Shown here piece by piece: positions 25,807-35,305 of a DNA stretch of 64,000 bases. The stretch comes from JASMTM01 sp046483075 (lineage in GTDB: Bacteria; Thermotogota; Thermotogae; Petrotogales; Kosmotogaceae), in contig JAWODV010000112.1 in NCBI GenBank assembly GCA_046483075.1, positions 1 to 64,000 of the forward strand, in the 5' to 3' direction. The position numbers and the translations under genes are program-made. Within the stretch, counting starts at the first letter, position 1, and every line of letters begins with the position of its first letter. Under the pieces are notes generated by a model. It was not told the origin of the DNA and did not search any database. It was given only the letters and a program-made list of their open reading frames with translations.

Positions 25807-26369
25807 GAGTAACTGTTGAAGATTTGCAAAGAAACTGGATTCCCATTGCAAAAGTAATAAAACCTCATGGAGTTAGAGGTGAGGTTAAAACTAAGTTTTT
25901 TTCTGATGATGAAAAACTACTGGAAAATTTAGGTGAAGGGGTATTGTTTAGAGAAAAGGATAACCTGATCGTAAATATTAGGATTAAAGGACTGAAAGAG
26001 ACACCAAAGGGATACATTGTAGCTTTTGAGGGATTCAATGATATAGGAAATGCAGAACGGATTAGGAATAGTGTTTTGTACATAAATAAAGATCAACTGC
26101 CCTTAACAGAAAATGACGAATTCTATTTTTTTCAGTTAATGGATTGTGAAGTATATGATAATAACGGTTCATCCGTTGGTATTGTAAGCGATATTATCGA
26201 AACGGGTGCCAATGAAGTTCTTGTTGTGACAAGACAAACGTCTAGATTTTCATCTGTGGAGGAATTAATTCCATTTACAAAGGAATTTGTAAAGGATATC
26301 GATCTTTGTAAAAAAAGGATAGTGGCTAAAAAACCAATTTATGAGGAGTTGCCACCGGATGGCAAATAA
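25803..26369 (+). CDS. rimM: Ribosome maturation factor RimM
   Basis: The 188-residue protein has the N-terminal RimM domain (IAKVIKPHGVRGEVK) and a C-terminal PRC-barrel (FYFFQLMDCEVYDNNGS). It helps fold the 3' head domain of 16S rRNA with S19. The GTG start overlaps the khpA stop (GTGA), so translation is coupled. Confidence 0.93.
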   Translation: MRVTVEDLQRNWIPIAKVIKPHGVRGEVKTKFFSDDEKLLENLGEGVLFREKDNLIVNIRIKGLKETPKGYIVAFEGFNDIGNAERIRNSVLYINKDQLPLTENDEFYFFQLMDCEVYDNNGSSVGIVSDIIETGANEVLVVTRQTSRFSSVEELIPFTKEFVKDIDLCKKRIVAKKPIYEELPPDGK

Positions 26370-27114
26370 GGAATTATCAATAAAGGTTTTGACGATTTTT
26401 CCAGATATGTTTTTGCCATTGCTCAAATGGGGTATAATCTCAAGATCAATTAAAGAGGGTATTTTGGAAATAAATCCAATGGATTTAAGAGATTTTACTG
26501 ACGATAGGCATAGAACTACAGATGATTACCCCTATGGAGGAGGCAGTGGTCTTGTAATGAAAGCTCAACCCTTTTTTCGTGCTTATGAATCTATAAAGAA
26601 AGAAGGGATCGAACCTTACGTAATATTTACATCTCCCCGGGGAAAATTATTTGATAATGATAAGGCCAAAGAGCTATCAGAAAAAAAGAATCTGCTTTTC
26701 CTTTGCGGAAGATATGAAGGTGTAGATGAGAGAGTTATGACAATTGTAGATGATGAACTATCCATTGGAGATTTTGTTTTAAGTGGTGGAGAGCTTGCAA
26801 CAATGGTCATGATAGATTCTATTTCTCGATTTGTTCCAGGTGTGGTTGGAGATATTCAATCGGTAAAAAGAGATTCATTTTATAGTGAAATACTGGACCA
26901 TTCACATTATACGAGACCAAAAGATGTAGAGAATTTGAAGGTTCCAGAGGTCTTACTAAGTGGTGATCATGAAAGAATAGAGATTTATAGACGTAAAGAA
27001 AGCCTTTTGAAAACGATTATGAGAAGACCCGATTTGTTTATGAAACATGAATTTGATCAGATTGATAAAAAGTCGCTAATTGAGATTATCAAGGAGAACG
27101 TTGAAGATGTTTGA
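26359..27114 (+). CDS. trmD: tRNA (guanine-N1)-methyltransferase
   Basis: The 251-residue SPOUT enzyme methylates G37 of tRNAs. Key blocks are VLTIFPDMF, DDYPYGGGSGLVMK, FLCGRYEGVDERV and IGDFVLSGGELA in the trefoil knot. ATG 26359 is preferred over 26341 because GAGGAG (26343-26348) lies between them. It overlaps rimM by 11 bases and the next gene by 8. Confidence 0.94.
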   Translation: MANKELSIKVLTIFPDMFLPLLKWGIISRSIKEGILEINPMDLRDFTDDRHRTTDDYPYGGGSGLVMKAQPFFRAYESIKKEGIEPYVIFTSPRGKLFDNDKAKELSEKKNLLFLCGRYEGVDERVMTIVDDELSIGDFVLSGGELATMVMIDSISRFVPGVVGDIQSVKRDSFYSEILDHSHYTRPKDVENLKVPEVLLSGDHERIEIYRRKESLLKTIMRRPDLFMKHEFDQIDKKSLIEIIKENVEDV

Positions 27115-27673
27115 TAATTTATATGTGGCATTATTACACTACCCAGTTTTAGGAAGAAATGGTAATATTGTGTCAAGTGCTGTTACTAATATGGATGTAC
27201 ATGATATTGCGAGAACATGTAGAACATATAATATTGCAGGATATTACATTATTAGTAATCTGCCTGCACAAGGGGAAATAGTTGAAAATGTTCTACATTA
27301 CTGGACAGAGGATTTTGGTAAGGAATATAATCCAAGCAGAACCAAAGCGTTGAAGATAGTTAGAACAGCTTCTTATCTTGAAGATGCTCTGGAAGAAATT
27401 GAACGAAATGAAGTAATGAAACCCAAACTTGTCTTTACTTCAGCAAAAAAGAACAAAAACATGTTTACATATAATCAATTTAGAAAGATTGTAAGAAATA
27501 GTGAAGAACCAATAGTTTTATTGTTTGGAACAAGCTGGGGTTTACCGAAAGAAATACGTAAAATATGTGATTATACACTGGAGCCTATAAGGCAGGAAGC
27601 ATCCTTCAATCATTTATCGGTTAGGGCTGCAGTAGCGATAATACTTGATAGAATAATAGGAGAGACTATCTAA
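27107..27673 (+). CDS. SPOUT-type RNA methyltransferase (TM1570-like)
   Basis: The 188-residue protein resembles the small SPOUT family found directly after trmD in Thermotoga and Aquifex (Pfam Methyltrn_RNA_4). The knot is seen in the C-terminal half: LLFGTSWGLPKEIRKICD followed by HLSVRAAVAIILDRI. Its RNA target is not known. It overlaps trmD by eight bases and is followed by rplS. Confidence 0.82.
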   Translation: MFDNLYVALLHYPVLGRNGNIVSSAVTNMDVHDIARTCRTYNIAGYYIISNLPAQGEIVENVLHYWTEDFGKEYNPSRTKALKIVRTASYLEDALEEIERNEVMKPKLVFTSAKKNKNMFTYNQFRKIVRNSEEPIVLLFGTSWGLPKEIRKICDYTLEPIRQEASFNHLSVRAAVAIILDRIIGETI

Positions 27674-27706
27674 CAATAAATCAAGAATAAATCAGGAGGG
27701 ATAACA

Positions 27707-28054
27707 ATGGATAAGTATATCAGATCAATCGAAAACGATTATGCCAGAAATGATATGCCTGAATTGAGATCTGGTGACGCAGTAAGAGTCAATGTCAAGG
27801 TAAAAGAAGGAAATAAAGAAAGAACTCAGTCTTTTGAAGGGGTAGTAATAAGAATAAAAGGCTCAGGCGTTCATAAGACATTAACGGTTAGAAGAATAGG
27901 GGTATTGGGCATTGGTGTAGAAAGAGTTTTTCCAATTTCCAGTCCTTCAGTTGAAAGCATAGTGCGTCTTAGAAAAGGTAAGGTAAGAAGATCCAAACTC
28001 TATTATCTACGTAATATAAAAGGAAAGATGAGAATCAAACAGAAGAGGGGCTGA
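27707..28054 (+). CDS. rplS: 50S ribosomal protein L19
   Basis: The 115-residue protein has the L19 core: PELRSGDAVRVNVKVKEG, TQSFEGVVIRIKGSG and RRIGVLGIGVERVFP, with a basic C-terminal tail. CAGGAGGG lies before the ATG. It sits between the SPOUT enzyme and lepB. Confidence 0.96.
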   Translation: MDKYIRSIENDYARNDMPELRSGDAVRVNVKVKEGNKERTQSFEGVVIRIKGSGVHKTLTVRRIGVLGIGVERVFPISSPSVESIVRLRKGKVRRSKLYYLRNIKGKMRIKQKRG

Positions 28055-28058
28055 AATA

Positions 28059-28922
28059 GTGTCAGCCAAAGCCAGAAACAAAGATAGCAAAAATGAATCA
28101 AAAGCTGCCCGGGAACTAAAAGAGTGGGGCAAAGCGTTGGCTTATGCAATAGTTTTTGGAACAATTATCAGACTATTCATGTTTGAAACAATGATGGTTC
28201 CTACTCCTTCGATGGTTCCCACTATCGAAGTTGGTGACAGACTATTTGTGGAGAAAATTACGTATGATTTTAAAACTCCGAATTATGGTGACATTGTGGT
28301 CTTTTGGGCTCCTCATGTTGACAAACAGGCACTTGAAATGTTGAGACCCTTTGATAAATTTATGAACATGTTTTCTCCTGAGGAATTTAAGGGTCATGTG
28401 AAATATGTGAAAAGGTTGGTTGGAAAACCCGGAGACACTCTGGAGTTAAAAATTGCACCCGAGTATGAAGATAGCAGACAAACACTACTAACATTACCAG
28501 CTGATTCCCAGGCAAGATATCAGATTTACATAAATGGGAAGTTAACAGCAGAACTGGCTATGCAAAGATATTCAAGAATAGGGATTTTTGCAGAACCGGA
28601 GTTTTATAAAGGGTTGGCACATCCGGATCAGGTCCATTCAATATATGATGAATATTTTAAGTATTACCAGCAGGTAATAGAATACACAAGTTATTATGAT
28701 GAAATACTTAAACCACTTGATATGGACAAATACATTGAGCAGGATCCTACAACAAAATTTGTTAAAATCACAATTCCTGAAGGTTTTTATTTTTTTATGG
28801 GTGATAACTCGGAGAACAGTTTTGATTCAAGATTCTTTGGTTTTGTTCCAGAAAAAAACATTGTTGGTGCACCAATGTTAAGAATCTGGCATATTTCTAG
28901 GTTTGGTCCCATACAAAAATAA
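28059..28922 (+). CDS. lepB: Signal peptidase I
   Basis: The 287-residue membrane protease removes signal peptides. One N-terminal membrane segment (residues ~27-45) is followed by the serine box PTPSMVPTIEVGDRL and the lysine box VKYVKRLVGKPGD, then GDNSENSFDSRFFGFV near the C-terminus. A region of ~100 residues between the lysine box and the GDNS block is longer than in E. coli. It starts at GTG four bases after rplS. Confidence 0.93.
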   Translation: MSAKARNKDSKNESKAARELKEWGKALAYAIVFGTIIRLFMFETMMVPTPSMVPTIEVGDRLFVEKITYDFKTPNYGDIVVFWAPHVDKQALEMLRPFDKFMNMFSPEEFKGHVKYVKRLVGKPGDTLELKIAPEYEDSRQTLLTLPADSQARYQIYINGKLTAELAMQRYSRIGIFAEPEFYKGLAHPDQVHSIYDEYFKYYQQVIEYTSYYDEILKPLDMDKYIEQDPTTKFVKITIPEGFYFFMGDNSENSFDSRFFGFVPEKNIVGAPMLRIWHISRFGPIQK

Positions 28923-28947
28923 AACCGGGTTTTAAACCCGGTTTTTT
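28922..28947. terminator. Bidirectional terminator between lepB and tRNA-Ser
   Basis: AACCGGGTTT/AAACCCGGTT forms a long stem with T tracts on both strands. It ends the ffh-lepB operon on + and tRNA-Ser on -. Confidence 0.88.
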
Positions 28948-29034
28948 GGCGGAGGCGGTGGGACTCGAACCCACAAGGGGCATTCACCCCACCGATTTTC
29001 AAGACCGGCTCCTTGCCAATTAGGATACGCCTCC
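28947..29034 (-). tRNA. tRNA-Ser (anticodon TGA)
   Basis: An 88-base tRNA with a 7-bp acceptor stem GGAGGCG, an anticodon loop CTTGAAA, the long variable arm typical of tRNA-Ser, discriminator G and encoded CCA. Confidence 0.95.
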
Positions 29035-29043
29035 ACAGGGTTC

Positions 29044-29072
29044 ATTATAACCTTTGTTAAAAAAGTCTTCAA
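29044..29072 (-). promoter_or_regulatory. Promoter of tRNA-Ser
   Basis: On the minus strand TTGAAG (29067-29072) and TATAAT (29044-29049) are 17 bp apart, about 10 bases before the tRNA. The -35 box lies within the ribosome-binding region of folE2 on the other strand. Confidence 0.82.
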
Positions 29073-29085
29073 GAGGTTGAATTAT

Positions 29086-29862
29086 ATGAAGGATATTCAA
29101 AGTGAACTTGACAACAGAAATATTTTCATTGACATGGTGGGAATAAGATCGCTGGAATACCCGATTGTTGTACTTGATAGAAAAGAAGGAAAACAGAACA
29201 CAATAGGGCAATTTGATCTTTTTGTAGATTTACCTCAAAATTTCAGAGGCACCCATATGTCAAGATTTGTTGAGGTTTTAAACAGACACAATAAGAAGAT
29301 CACACCAAAAAATATGCGTTCGATCTTACAGGATATGAGAGAGTCTCTTAAAGCCAAAGTTGCCCACATTAATGTATCATTTCCTTACTTTATGAAAAAG
29401 GCAGCACCAATCAGTAAAATTGAAAGCTACAGCAGATTTCACTGTTCTTTTATAACTACAATGAATAAAAGTTTTGACTTCATTCTTGAGGTTAATATAC
29501 CTGTTATGACTGTATGTCCCTGCTCCAGGGAGATAAGTGATCGTGGCGCTCATAATCAACGAGCCAACGTACGAGTAAAGATAAGAATGAATTCTCTGGT
29601 ATGGATAGAAGAGCTTATTGAATATTCGGAAAAATCAGCAAGTGCTCCCATTTTTAGTTTACTAAAAAGAGAAGATGAACGTTTTATAACGGAGCTTTCA
29701 TATGATAGGCCACGTTTTGTAGAAGATTTGTCCAGGGAAGTTGTCCTATATTTAGAAGAAGACGAGCGTATAGATTGGTACAGGGTAGAGGTCTCGAGTC
29801 AGGAATCAATACATAATCACGAAGCCTATGCCTGCATAGAAAAAGGTGGAAAATGGTTTTAG
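29086..29862 (+). CDS. folE2: GTP cyclohydrolase I, type IB
   Basis: The 258-residue FolE2 enzyme opens GTP to dihydroneopterin triphosphate, the first step of folate (or queuosine precursor) synthesis. Its signature is VCPCSREISDRGAHNQRA, whose cysteine binds the metal, and ESIHNHEAYA near the C-terminus. Type IB enzymes can use metals other than zinc. ATG 29086 follows AAGAGGTTG; a TTG three codons earlier lies on that site. It overlaps rsmG by 10 bases. Confidence 0.93.
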   Translation: MKDIQSELDNRNIFIDMVGIRSLEYPIVVLDRKEGKQNTIGQFDLFVDLPQNFRGTHMSRFVEVLNRHNKKITPKNMRSILQDMRESLKAKVAHINVSFPYFMKKAAPISKIESYSRFHCSFITTMNKSFDFILEVNIPVMTVCPCSREISDRGAHNQRANVRVKIRMNSLVWIEELIEYSEKSASAPIFSLLKREDERFITELSYDRPRFVEDLSREVVLYLEEDERIDWYRVEVSSQESIHNHEAYACIEKGGKWF

Positions 29863-30548
29863 ATAGTAATTCACCTGAAGAAAAACTACGTCATTTTTTG
29901 AAACTGCTTCTAAACTCCCCTCACAATTTGACATCAATAAAAAAAACTGAACAAGCTTACATTAAGCATGTAGAAGATATTGTAAAACCCTTTGAAGGGA
30001 AAACATTAACGGGACTTTTTATCGATGTGGGTACAGGTGGAGGGATGCCCGGTCTGGTTATGGCAATCAAGTTTCCTGAAACAAGGTGGGTTCTGATAGA
30101 TTCTGTTAAAAAAAAGATAAGTGAAGTAGAACGGTTTGTTCGAGAGCTTAAACTTGGAAATGTAAATACGCTTCGGGGTAGGGCCGAAGAATTACCGGAT
30201 AAATATAGAGAGTATTTTGATGGAGCCTTTTCACGAGCCATAAGCAAAACAGATATTACCCTTGAACTCTGTGCACCTTTTGTAAAAAATGGTGGCGATT
30301 GCTATATTTACAAAGGTCCGTCTTGGAAAAAAGAAAAAGATAGGGTAATTAAAGCTTGCGCAATACTTGGTTTTAGTGAACCTGATGTTATTGATTATAG
30401 GCTTACAGATGACTCAATGCGGTCATTGCTTATTTGCAGGAAGCTAAGAAAGACGCCCAAGATTTTCCCAAGACGGGTTGGAAAGGCTTTCAAAAAACCA
30501 ATTGGTGTTTATTCGGAAAAAATTCAGGGTGATTGTTTTGAACGTTAA
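29853..30548 (+). CDS. rsmG: 16S rRNA (guanine527-N7)-methyltransferase
   Basis: The 231-residue Rossmann-fold enzyme has the SAM loop FIDVGTGGGMPGLV near residue 56 and the family core ETRWVLIDSVKKKISEVERF. It methylates G527 of 16S rRNA. Its start overlaps folE2 and its end overlaps rsmI by 11 bases, so the three are coupled. Confidence 0.92.
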   Translation: MVLDSNSPEEKLRHFLKLLLNSPHNLTSIKKTEQAYIKHVEDIVKPFEGKTLTGLFIDVGTGGGMPGLVMAIKFPETRWVLIDSVKKKISEVERFVRELKLGNVNTLRGRAEELPDKYREYFDGAFSRAISKTDITLELCAPFVKNGGDCYIYKGPSWKKEKDRVIKACAILGFSEPDVIDYRLTDDSMRSLLICRKLRKTPKIFPRRVGKAFKKPIGVYSEKIQGDCFER

Positions 30549-31248
30549 TAAAAGAGGAGAACTCTGGCTTGTAGGTACACCTATAGGTAATCTCGATGAT
30601 ATTACATTGAGGGCACTAAAGATATTAAAAAAAAGCGAAGTTATACTTGCTGAAGATACACGAAGGATAAGAAAACTACTTATTCATTTTGATATTATGA
30701 GTAAATATATCATTAGCCTTAATGTTAACAATCAAACTAAACAGATACCAGGTATTTTGAGATTATTGAATGAAGGTAAGACAATTTCTCTTGTTTCAGA
30801 TGCAGGTATGCCTGTGATTTCGGATCCCGGGAATGAATTGGTTGAAGAATGTATAAAAAATGGATATAAAGTTGATATAGCTCCCGGACCAAGTTCTGTT
30901 TCAACTGCAATTGCAATTAGTGGTTTTCCAGGTTCACATTATACTTTTTTTGGTTTTATTCCAAGGGGGAAGAACCGCCGTAGATTGTTTAGAAAAATAT
31001 CAGAAGGGTTATATAATGATTCATTGCTTGTTTTTTTTGATTCACCCTACAGACTTAAAAACACTTTGAAGGATTGGCTTAATTTAGTAGATGATAGATT
31101 TTGTTTTATCGCCCGCGAATTAACCAAAGTACATCAGGAACTTTATAAAGGAACAGTAAGTCAGCTTATTTCATATTTTGATAATGATAAAATTCTTGGT
31201 GAAATAACCGTAGTTATGTCAGGTATAAAGGTAGAAAGGGAGGGCTGA
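30538..31248 (+). CDS. rsmI: 16S rRNA (cytidine1402-2'-O)-methyltransferase
   Basis: The 236-residue tetrapyrrole-methylase-fold enzyme has LWLVGTPIGNLDDITLRAL, AEDTRRIRKLL, LVSDAGMPVISDPGNELV and APGPSSVSTAIAISG. It methylates the 2'-OH of C1402. The TTG at 30538 is chosen since AGGGTGA lies about six bases before it and the protein then has the usual short N-terminus; an ATG-like earlier start lies deep in rsmG. Confidence 0.92.
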   Translation: MNVNKRGELWLVGTPIGNLDDITLRALKILKKSEVILAEDTRRIRKLLIHFDIMSKYIISLNVNNQTKQIPGILRLLNEGKTISLVSDAGMPVISDPGNELVEECIKNGYKVDIAPGPSSVSTAIAISGFPGSHYTFFGFIPRGKNRRRLFRKISEGLYNDSLLVFFDSPYRLKNTLKDWLNLVDDRFCFIARELTKVHQELYKGTVSQLISYFDNDKILGEITVVMSGIKVEREG

Positions 31249-31250
31249 AA

Positions 31251-31901
31251 ATGGATATTAGATTATTATTTAGATCCTTTCTTGCTTTGACACCGGGAAT
31301 TGTTATTGCAATTATGATTCATGAGTTTGTCCATTATAGGCTGTATCTCTATTTTACCGGGTTCAAAAAAAGAGACCTTCCTTCACTTGGTTTTATAAAA
31401 AGGTTTGATCCATTGGGTCTGCTTATGTACTATCTTTTTAATTTTGGATGGTCAAGACCATATCCAATTAACTACTGGAAACTCAAACGAAAGGGAACAT
31501 CAAAAGCACTTTTAACTGCTTTCTCTGGTCCTATTGCTAACTTTTTAGTTGGATTTGCAACTGCTGTAGTATTATTTTTTACGGATCTGAATGTTTTTTG
31601 TACTGTTACAAACGAAGCACCAATTGCATTTCCTTTTATGAATTACATTTCCGATGCTCTTTACTGGACAATGTTAGTTAATTTTAATACGTCTCTATTT
31701 AATCTGCTTCCTTTACCACCGCTGGATGGATCTTCAGTATTGATGGTTCTAGTTCCTGAAGAACAAGTTCAATGGCTGGCCAAATATCAATTATACGGAT
31801 TACTTGCCCTTGTTGTTCTTTCATTATTAGGAATAATCCAGCTTATTATGTGGCCAATTACAAAACTGACAAGTTTTCTTGCCCTGGTCTTAACTTCTTA
31901 A
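31251..31901 (+). CDS. Site-2 (M50-type) membrane metalloprotease family protein
   Basis: The 216-residue protein has about five membrane segments. A zinc motif HEFVH occurs near residue 20 within the first segment, and NLLPLPPLDG lies near residue 155, the M50 motif that supplies the third ligand. Short M50 proteins of this kind cleave in or near the membrane; no substrate can be named, and no PDZ domain is present. It follows rsmI by two bases and converges on the secreted VWA-like gene. Confidence 0.8.
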   Translation: MDIRLLFRSFLALTPGIVIAIMIHEFVHYRLYLYFTGFKKRDLPSLGFIKRFDPLGLLMYYLFNFGWSRPYPINYWKLKRKGTSKALLTAFSGPIANFLVGFATAVVLFFTDLNVFCTVTNEAPIAFPFMNYISDALYWTMLVNFNTSLFNLLPLPPLDGSSVLMVLVPEEQVQWLAKYQLYGLLALVVLSLLGIIQLIMWPITKLTSFLALVLTS

Positions 31902-31907
31902 TTTTAG

Positions 31908-34340
31908 TCAGAGTTTTAGTTTATTTTTTTTGTGATGATGCTTTTTCATATAAATTATGCCTATCCGTAAACCTATCCAGAAAAATGCGAAAGCCACTAC
32001 AGGATAGACGAAGTAAGGAGATTTATACCAGGGAAGAGCTTTTATAGGAATCTCTGTTTTGTTTCCTGCGATATCCTCAAGTATAATTGTGCCCCTGTCA
32101 CCATTATTGAAAGGTATATTTAAGGAAGTCGAAGTCCCGGAGAGATCATATTCCTTTCCTTGAAACGTTAATTTTTTTAACCCAAAATCATCTGAAAAGG
32201 ATATTCTTCTTGAAAAAAATGGAGATGAAATTTCAATAATTTGTGGAGGTTTAGTATCATTGATCAGTCGTACCGTTTTTTTGCTAATATTTCCAGCAAT
32301 ATCTACAGCGGTTATTTCCATTGTTTTCTCAGCTCCAGGTTCTATAGTTCCAAGATTTGCAGAATAAATGTCTGAGTCTACTTTTTTTGCCATTTTGTTT
32401 TCTACGTAAACATCTTTGATTTTTTGATTATCTGTGACCCTAAATGTTAATCTGGATTGATTTAGGATAATTGTTGAGTCGTCTATTAGAATTTCAGGAC
32501 TTTTTGTATCTTTAGTAATCTGGATTGTCTCTTCTCGAGAATTTCCAGTAATATCATAAACAACAATGTCTATTTTGTTGGTTCCTTCATTCAGAAGTTC
32601 AATATTAAATGGGCCTCCATTGTATTCATAACGTTTTCCGTTGAACATTAAGTGTGAAATCTCAGTATTGTCCGTTGCGTTTACCGTAATATTTACGTTG
32701 TCTTTTGTTGTATGTTCGTCATAGTTTATGGCGACGATGTTAGGAAGAATAAAATCTCCAATTACTTCATAGGTTTTTTCTGTTTTATTACCTGCAAGAT
32801 CTTCACTAACAATGTATATTTCGTTATTACCTGGATAAATGTCCACCGGAGTCGAAAAATTGTATATTTCTTTTTCCTGAAGACTTTGTGTTTTCCCGTT
32901 TACATTTATAGATAAAAGCCCCAGATTGTCCTTCACTGTTCCCATGACAATTAATTGATTTTTGTTTGTATATTTTGGGAGTTCATCAACATCAATTGTT
33001 GGTTCTTCACCATCTACGAAAATTCTCTTACTAACAGGTCCAAAGGTTCTACCAAAGTGATCTATATATTCCATTTCAATATTGTTGTAGCCACTTTTCA
33101 ACTCAAGCACAATAGTCTTTTCGATCTTATCCACATTAAATTTTTTGTTGTTTATTATGATTTCACTTAAGGGAACTCCACCTTCATATTTAAGGTCAAC
33201 ATTAATCCTTTTTGAACCAACAAGTGAAGGGATTTCAAATCGTATCTTTGGTCCAGAAAGCTTAGAAAAAACGGTATTACCAGAAATATAGTCTTTTCCT
33301 TCTACCGAAAGCAAATATAACCATACACCCTCTGATAGAACATCTTTGTCGAGTTCTGATGTTCCGGGAGAATAGGTAAATTCGTATTCTTCGACATCCC
33401 CTGTGGAAGAATATTTTCGAATTTTCATTGCCGTTCTTGTTGAAAAGTCAACAGGAGTAATATCAAATGCTAGTTCAACTCTGCCATCTTTAATTGGATT
33501 GGTTTTCGTATACCATTGTACCTTCCAGGGAGGTGGTGAAAGAGAATATTGTTCTTTCTGTAAATTTTCGAAACCAAACTCAACGATTTTGTCCTGTCTA
33601 TCACCAAGAGCTTGAAATATAAGCAAAGTAGATTCTTTTAGATATTCAAAGACATCCACAGCGCTTTTTGAAAAGTCTTTTTTATCAACCGTAATTGACA
33701 TTCCAAATCCAATTTTTCTTAATATATCCAGGGGAATTACCTTATTTTTCCAATTGCCTATGAATATTGGAATTACCCCACTTTCAAGAATCAATTTGGA
33801 AGTATCTTTATCTGAAATCATACTGTCAGTCTCATCACCATTGCCAATAACAATTAAGAATCTCAGATCACCGATATTTTTTAGATATGAAGTAATCGCA
33901 GATATTGAATCAAAAAGTTTTGTTCTTGAAGGATCTGTATGATAACGGGGTTGGTCAATAAGGTTTGGAGAGATAAATTCACGAGAAACTGCAGGCATAA
34001 CGAGTGAAAATTCATTTGAATATTTCCACAACGTGAATAGTGGTTCAACGAAAAATTCTTCAGACAGGTCTGTAACCAGTTCTTCCAGAAATGTTGTTGA
34101 AAGATCATCCTGATAAAGAATACCAATAGCTACCTGTTTTCTGCTAATGGCTAGAGGTACAGATTCTACATTTCTTGGGACTCCATCTATGCGGACAAAG
34201 TCAACTTTAGATTCAGTTGGAAGAAGAATGGCATTTAATGTTGGATAATTGTCAAAACTAAAGCCTAAAATATTGAGTTCTTCAGCATAAAAAATAATTG
34301 AACACAATAATAATAATGCAAGAACAAAAAAATTTCTCAA
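31908..34340 (-). CDS. Surface protein: degenerate VWA-like domain, Ig repeats, C-terminal anchor
   Basis: The 810-residue protein has a signal peptide (LALLLLCSIIFYAEE), an N-terminal strand module (ILGFSFDNYPTLNAILL) shared with the secreted proteins at 53-60 kb, and a VWA-like region at ~70-240. There TKLFDSISAITSYL and LRFLIVIGNGDETDS fit VWA, but DDLSTTF replaces the DxSxS metal site. From ~350 to 760 come Ig-like repeats ending in D-I/L-AGN-x-T/S-x-K/E. A membrane segment near 775-797 and a His/Lys-rich tail anchor it with the bulk outside. It overlaps nrnA by four bases (ATGA). Confidence 0.78.
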   Translation of the reverse strand: MRNFFVLALLLLCSIIFYAEELNILGFSFDNYPTLNAILLPTESKVDFVRIDGVPRNVESVPLAISRKQVAIGILYQDDLSTTFLEELVTDLSEEFFVEPLFTLWKYSNEFSLVMPAVSREFISPNLIDQPRYHTDPSRTKLFDSISAITSYLKNIGDLRFLIVIGNGDETDSMISDKDTSKLILESGVIPIFIGNWKNKVIPLDILRKIGFGMSITVDKKDFSKSAVDVFEYLKESTLLIFQALGDRQDKIVEFGFENLQKEQYSLSPPPWKVQWYTKTNPIKDGRVELAFDITPVDFSTRTAMKIRKYSSTGDVEEYEFTYSPGTSELDKDVLSEGVWLYLLSVEGKDYISGNTVFSKLSGPKIRFEIPSLVGSKRINVDLKYEGGVPLSEIIINNKKFNVDKIEKTIVLELKSGYNNIEMEYIDHFGRTFGPVSKRIFVDGEEPTIDVDELPKYTNKNQLIVMGTVKDNLGLLSINVNGKTQSLQEKEIYNFSTPVDIYPGNNEIYIVSEDLAGNKTEKTYEVIGDFILPNIVAINYDEHTTKDNVNITVNATDNTEISHLMFNGKRYEYNGGPFNIELLNEGTNKIDIVVYDITGNSREETIQITKDTKSPEILIDDSTIILNQSRLTFRVTDNQKIKDVYVENKMAKKVDSDIYSANLGTIEPGAEKTMEITAVDIAGNISKKTVRLINDTKPPQIIEISSPFFSRRISFSDDFGLKKLTFQGKEYDLSGTSTSLNIPFNNGDRGTIILEDIAGNKTEIPIKALPWYKSPYFVYPVVAFAFFWIGLRIGIIYMKKHHHKKNKLKL

Positions 34341-35305
34341 CTAGTCAGATGCTCCTTTATATAATTTGCAATTTCTTCAGTTACATCCTTTAAATTTGAA
34401 TTTTCATAGTGGTAACTGAACCCTGCTGCTTTAGGATGGCCACCACCACCAAAATGTTCTGCAATTACGCTAACATCAAAGAATTGCTTTGACCTCAAAC
34501 TAAAATGAGCTTCTCCAGGATTACTTTCTGTCGCAAACATGGCCACTTCTACCTGCTCAAGTGAACGAAGTTCCCCAACGAAACCGCCAAACTCATTCTC
34601 TGTCATACCAAATTTATCAAATGCTTTGTGATCCAGAAATGAATATGCTAATTTTCCTTCGCACACCATATTTTCAAGCGCTACTCTAAAAAGATAAAGT
34701 TCTTCAAGTTTTCTGCTTTCTAAAATAATTTGTGCAATTTTGGTAGGATCAGCCCCTCTTTTAGTGAGTTCCGCAGCTGTTTGGAAAACTTTGTGATCTA
34801 CATTTGAGTATCTAAAAAAACCTGTATCTGTTGCAATGCCAAGGTAATTCAAATTGGCCATCTTTTTGTCATAATTAATATCAAGCAATTGTATTAGCTT
34901 AAAAATCATTTGTGCTGTACTTGAGTATTTAGTGTCAACCCATGAAATATTTCCAAAATATGTATTAGTTTTATGATGGTCTATCACAGCGGTTTTTGTA
35001 TTTTCATTTAGATACTTCTGAAACCTACCGATTCTATCCGGAGATGAAGCGTCAACTACAATCATCAAATCCACCTCGGGTAAAGATTCGTTAAATTCAG
35101 TTATTCTGTCAACATCAGGTAATTTGTAATACAATGACGGTATTTCCCAATCGATTGCAGGTATTACCTGTTTTCCAATTTTTTCCAGTGCAAGCGTTAA
35201 AGACAGTACAGAAGATATACAGTCACCATCTGGCATTATATGACCACAAACTAAAATACTTTCATAATCGTGTATTTCCGATACCAGAGAATTAATTGGT
35301 CTCAT
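34337..35305 (-). CDS. nrnA: DHH-DHHA1 phosphoesterase, NrnA-like nanoRNase/pAp phosphatase
   Basis: The 322-residue protein has the DHH-family motifs HIMPDGDCISS, VDLMIVVDASS and AVIDHHKTN, and the DHHA1 glycine motif FGGGGHPKAAGF near residue 285. NrnA enzymes degrade 2-5 nt RNAs and dephosphorylate pAp. Overlaps on both sides (ATGA with punA and with the surface protein gene) show one transcript. Confidence 0.9.
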   Translation of the reverse strand: MRPINSLVSEIHDYESILVCGHIMPDGDCISSVLSLTLALEKIGKQVIPAIDWEIPSLYYKLPDVDRITEFNESLPEVDLMIVVDASSPDRIGRFQKYLNENTKTAVIDHHKTNTYFGNISWVDTKYSSTAQMIFKLIQLLDINYDKKMANLNYLGIATDTGFFRYSNVDHKVFQTAAELTKRGADPTKIAQIILESRKLEELYLFRVALENMVCEGKLAYSFLDHKAFDKFGMTENEFGGFVGELRSLEQVEVAMFATESNPGEAHFSLRSKQFFDVSVIAEHFGGGGHPKAAGFSYHYENSNLKDVTEEIANYIKEHLTS

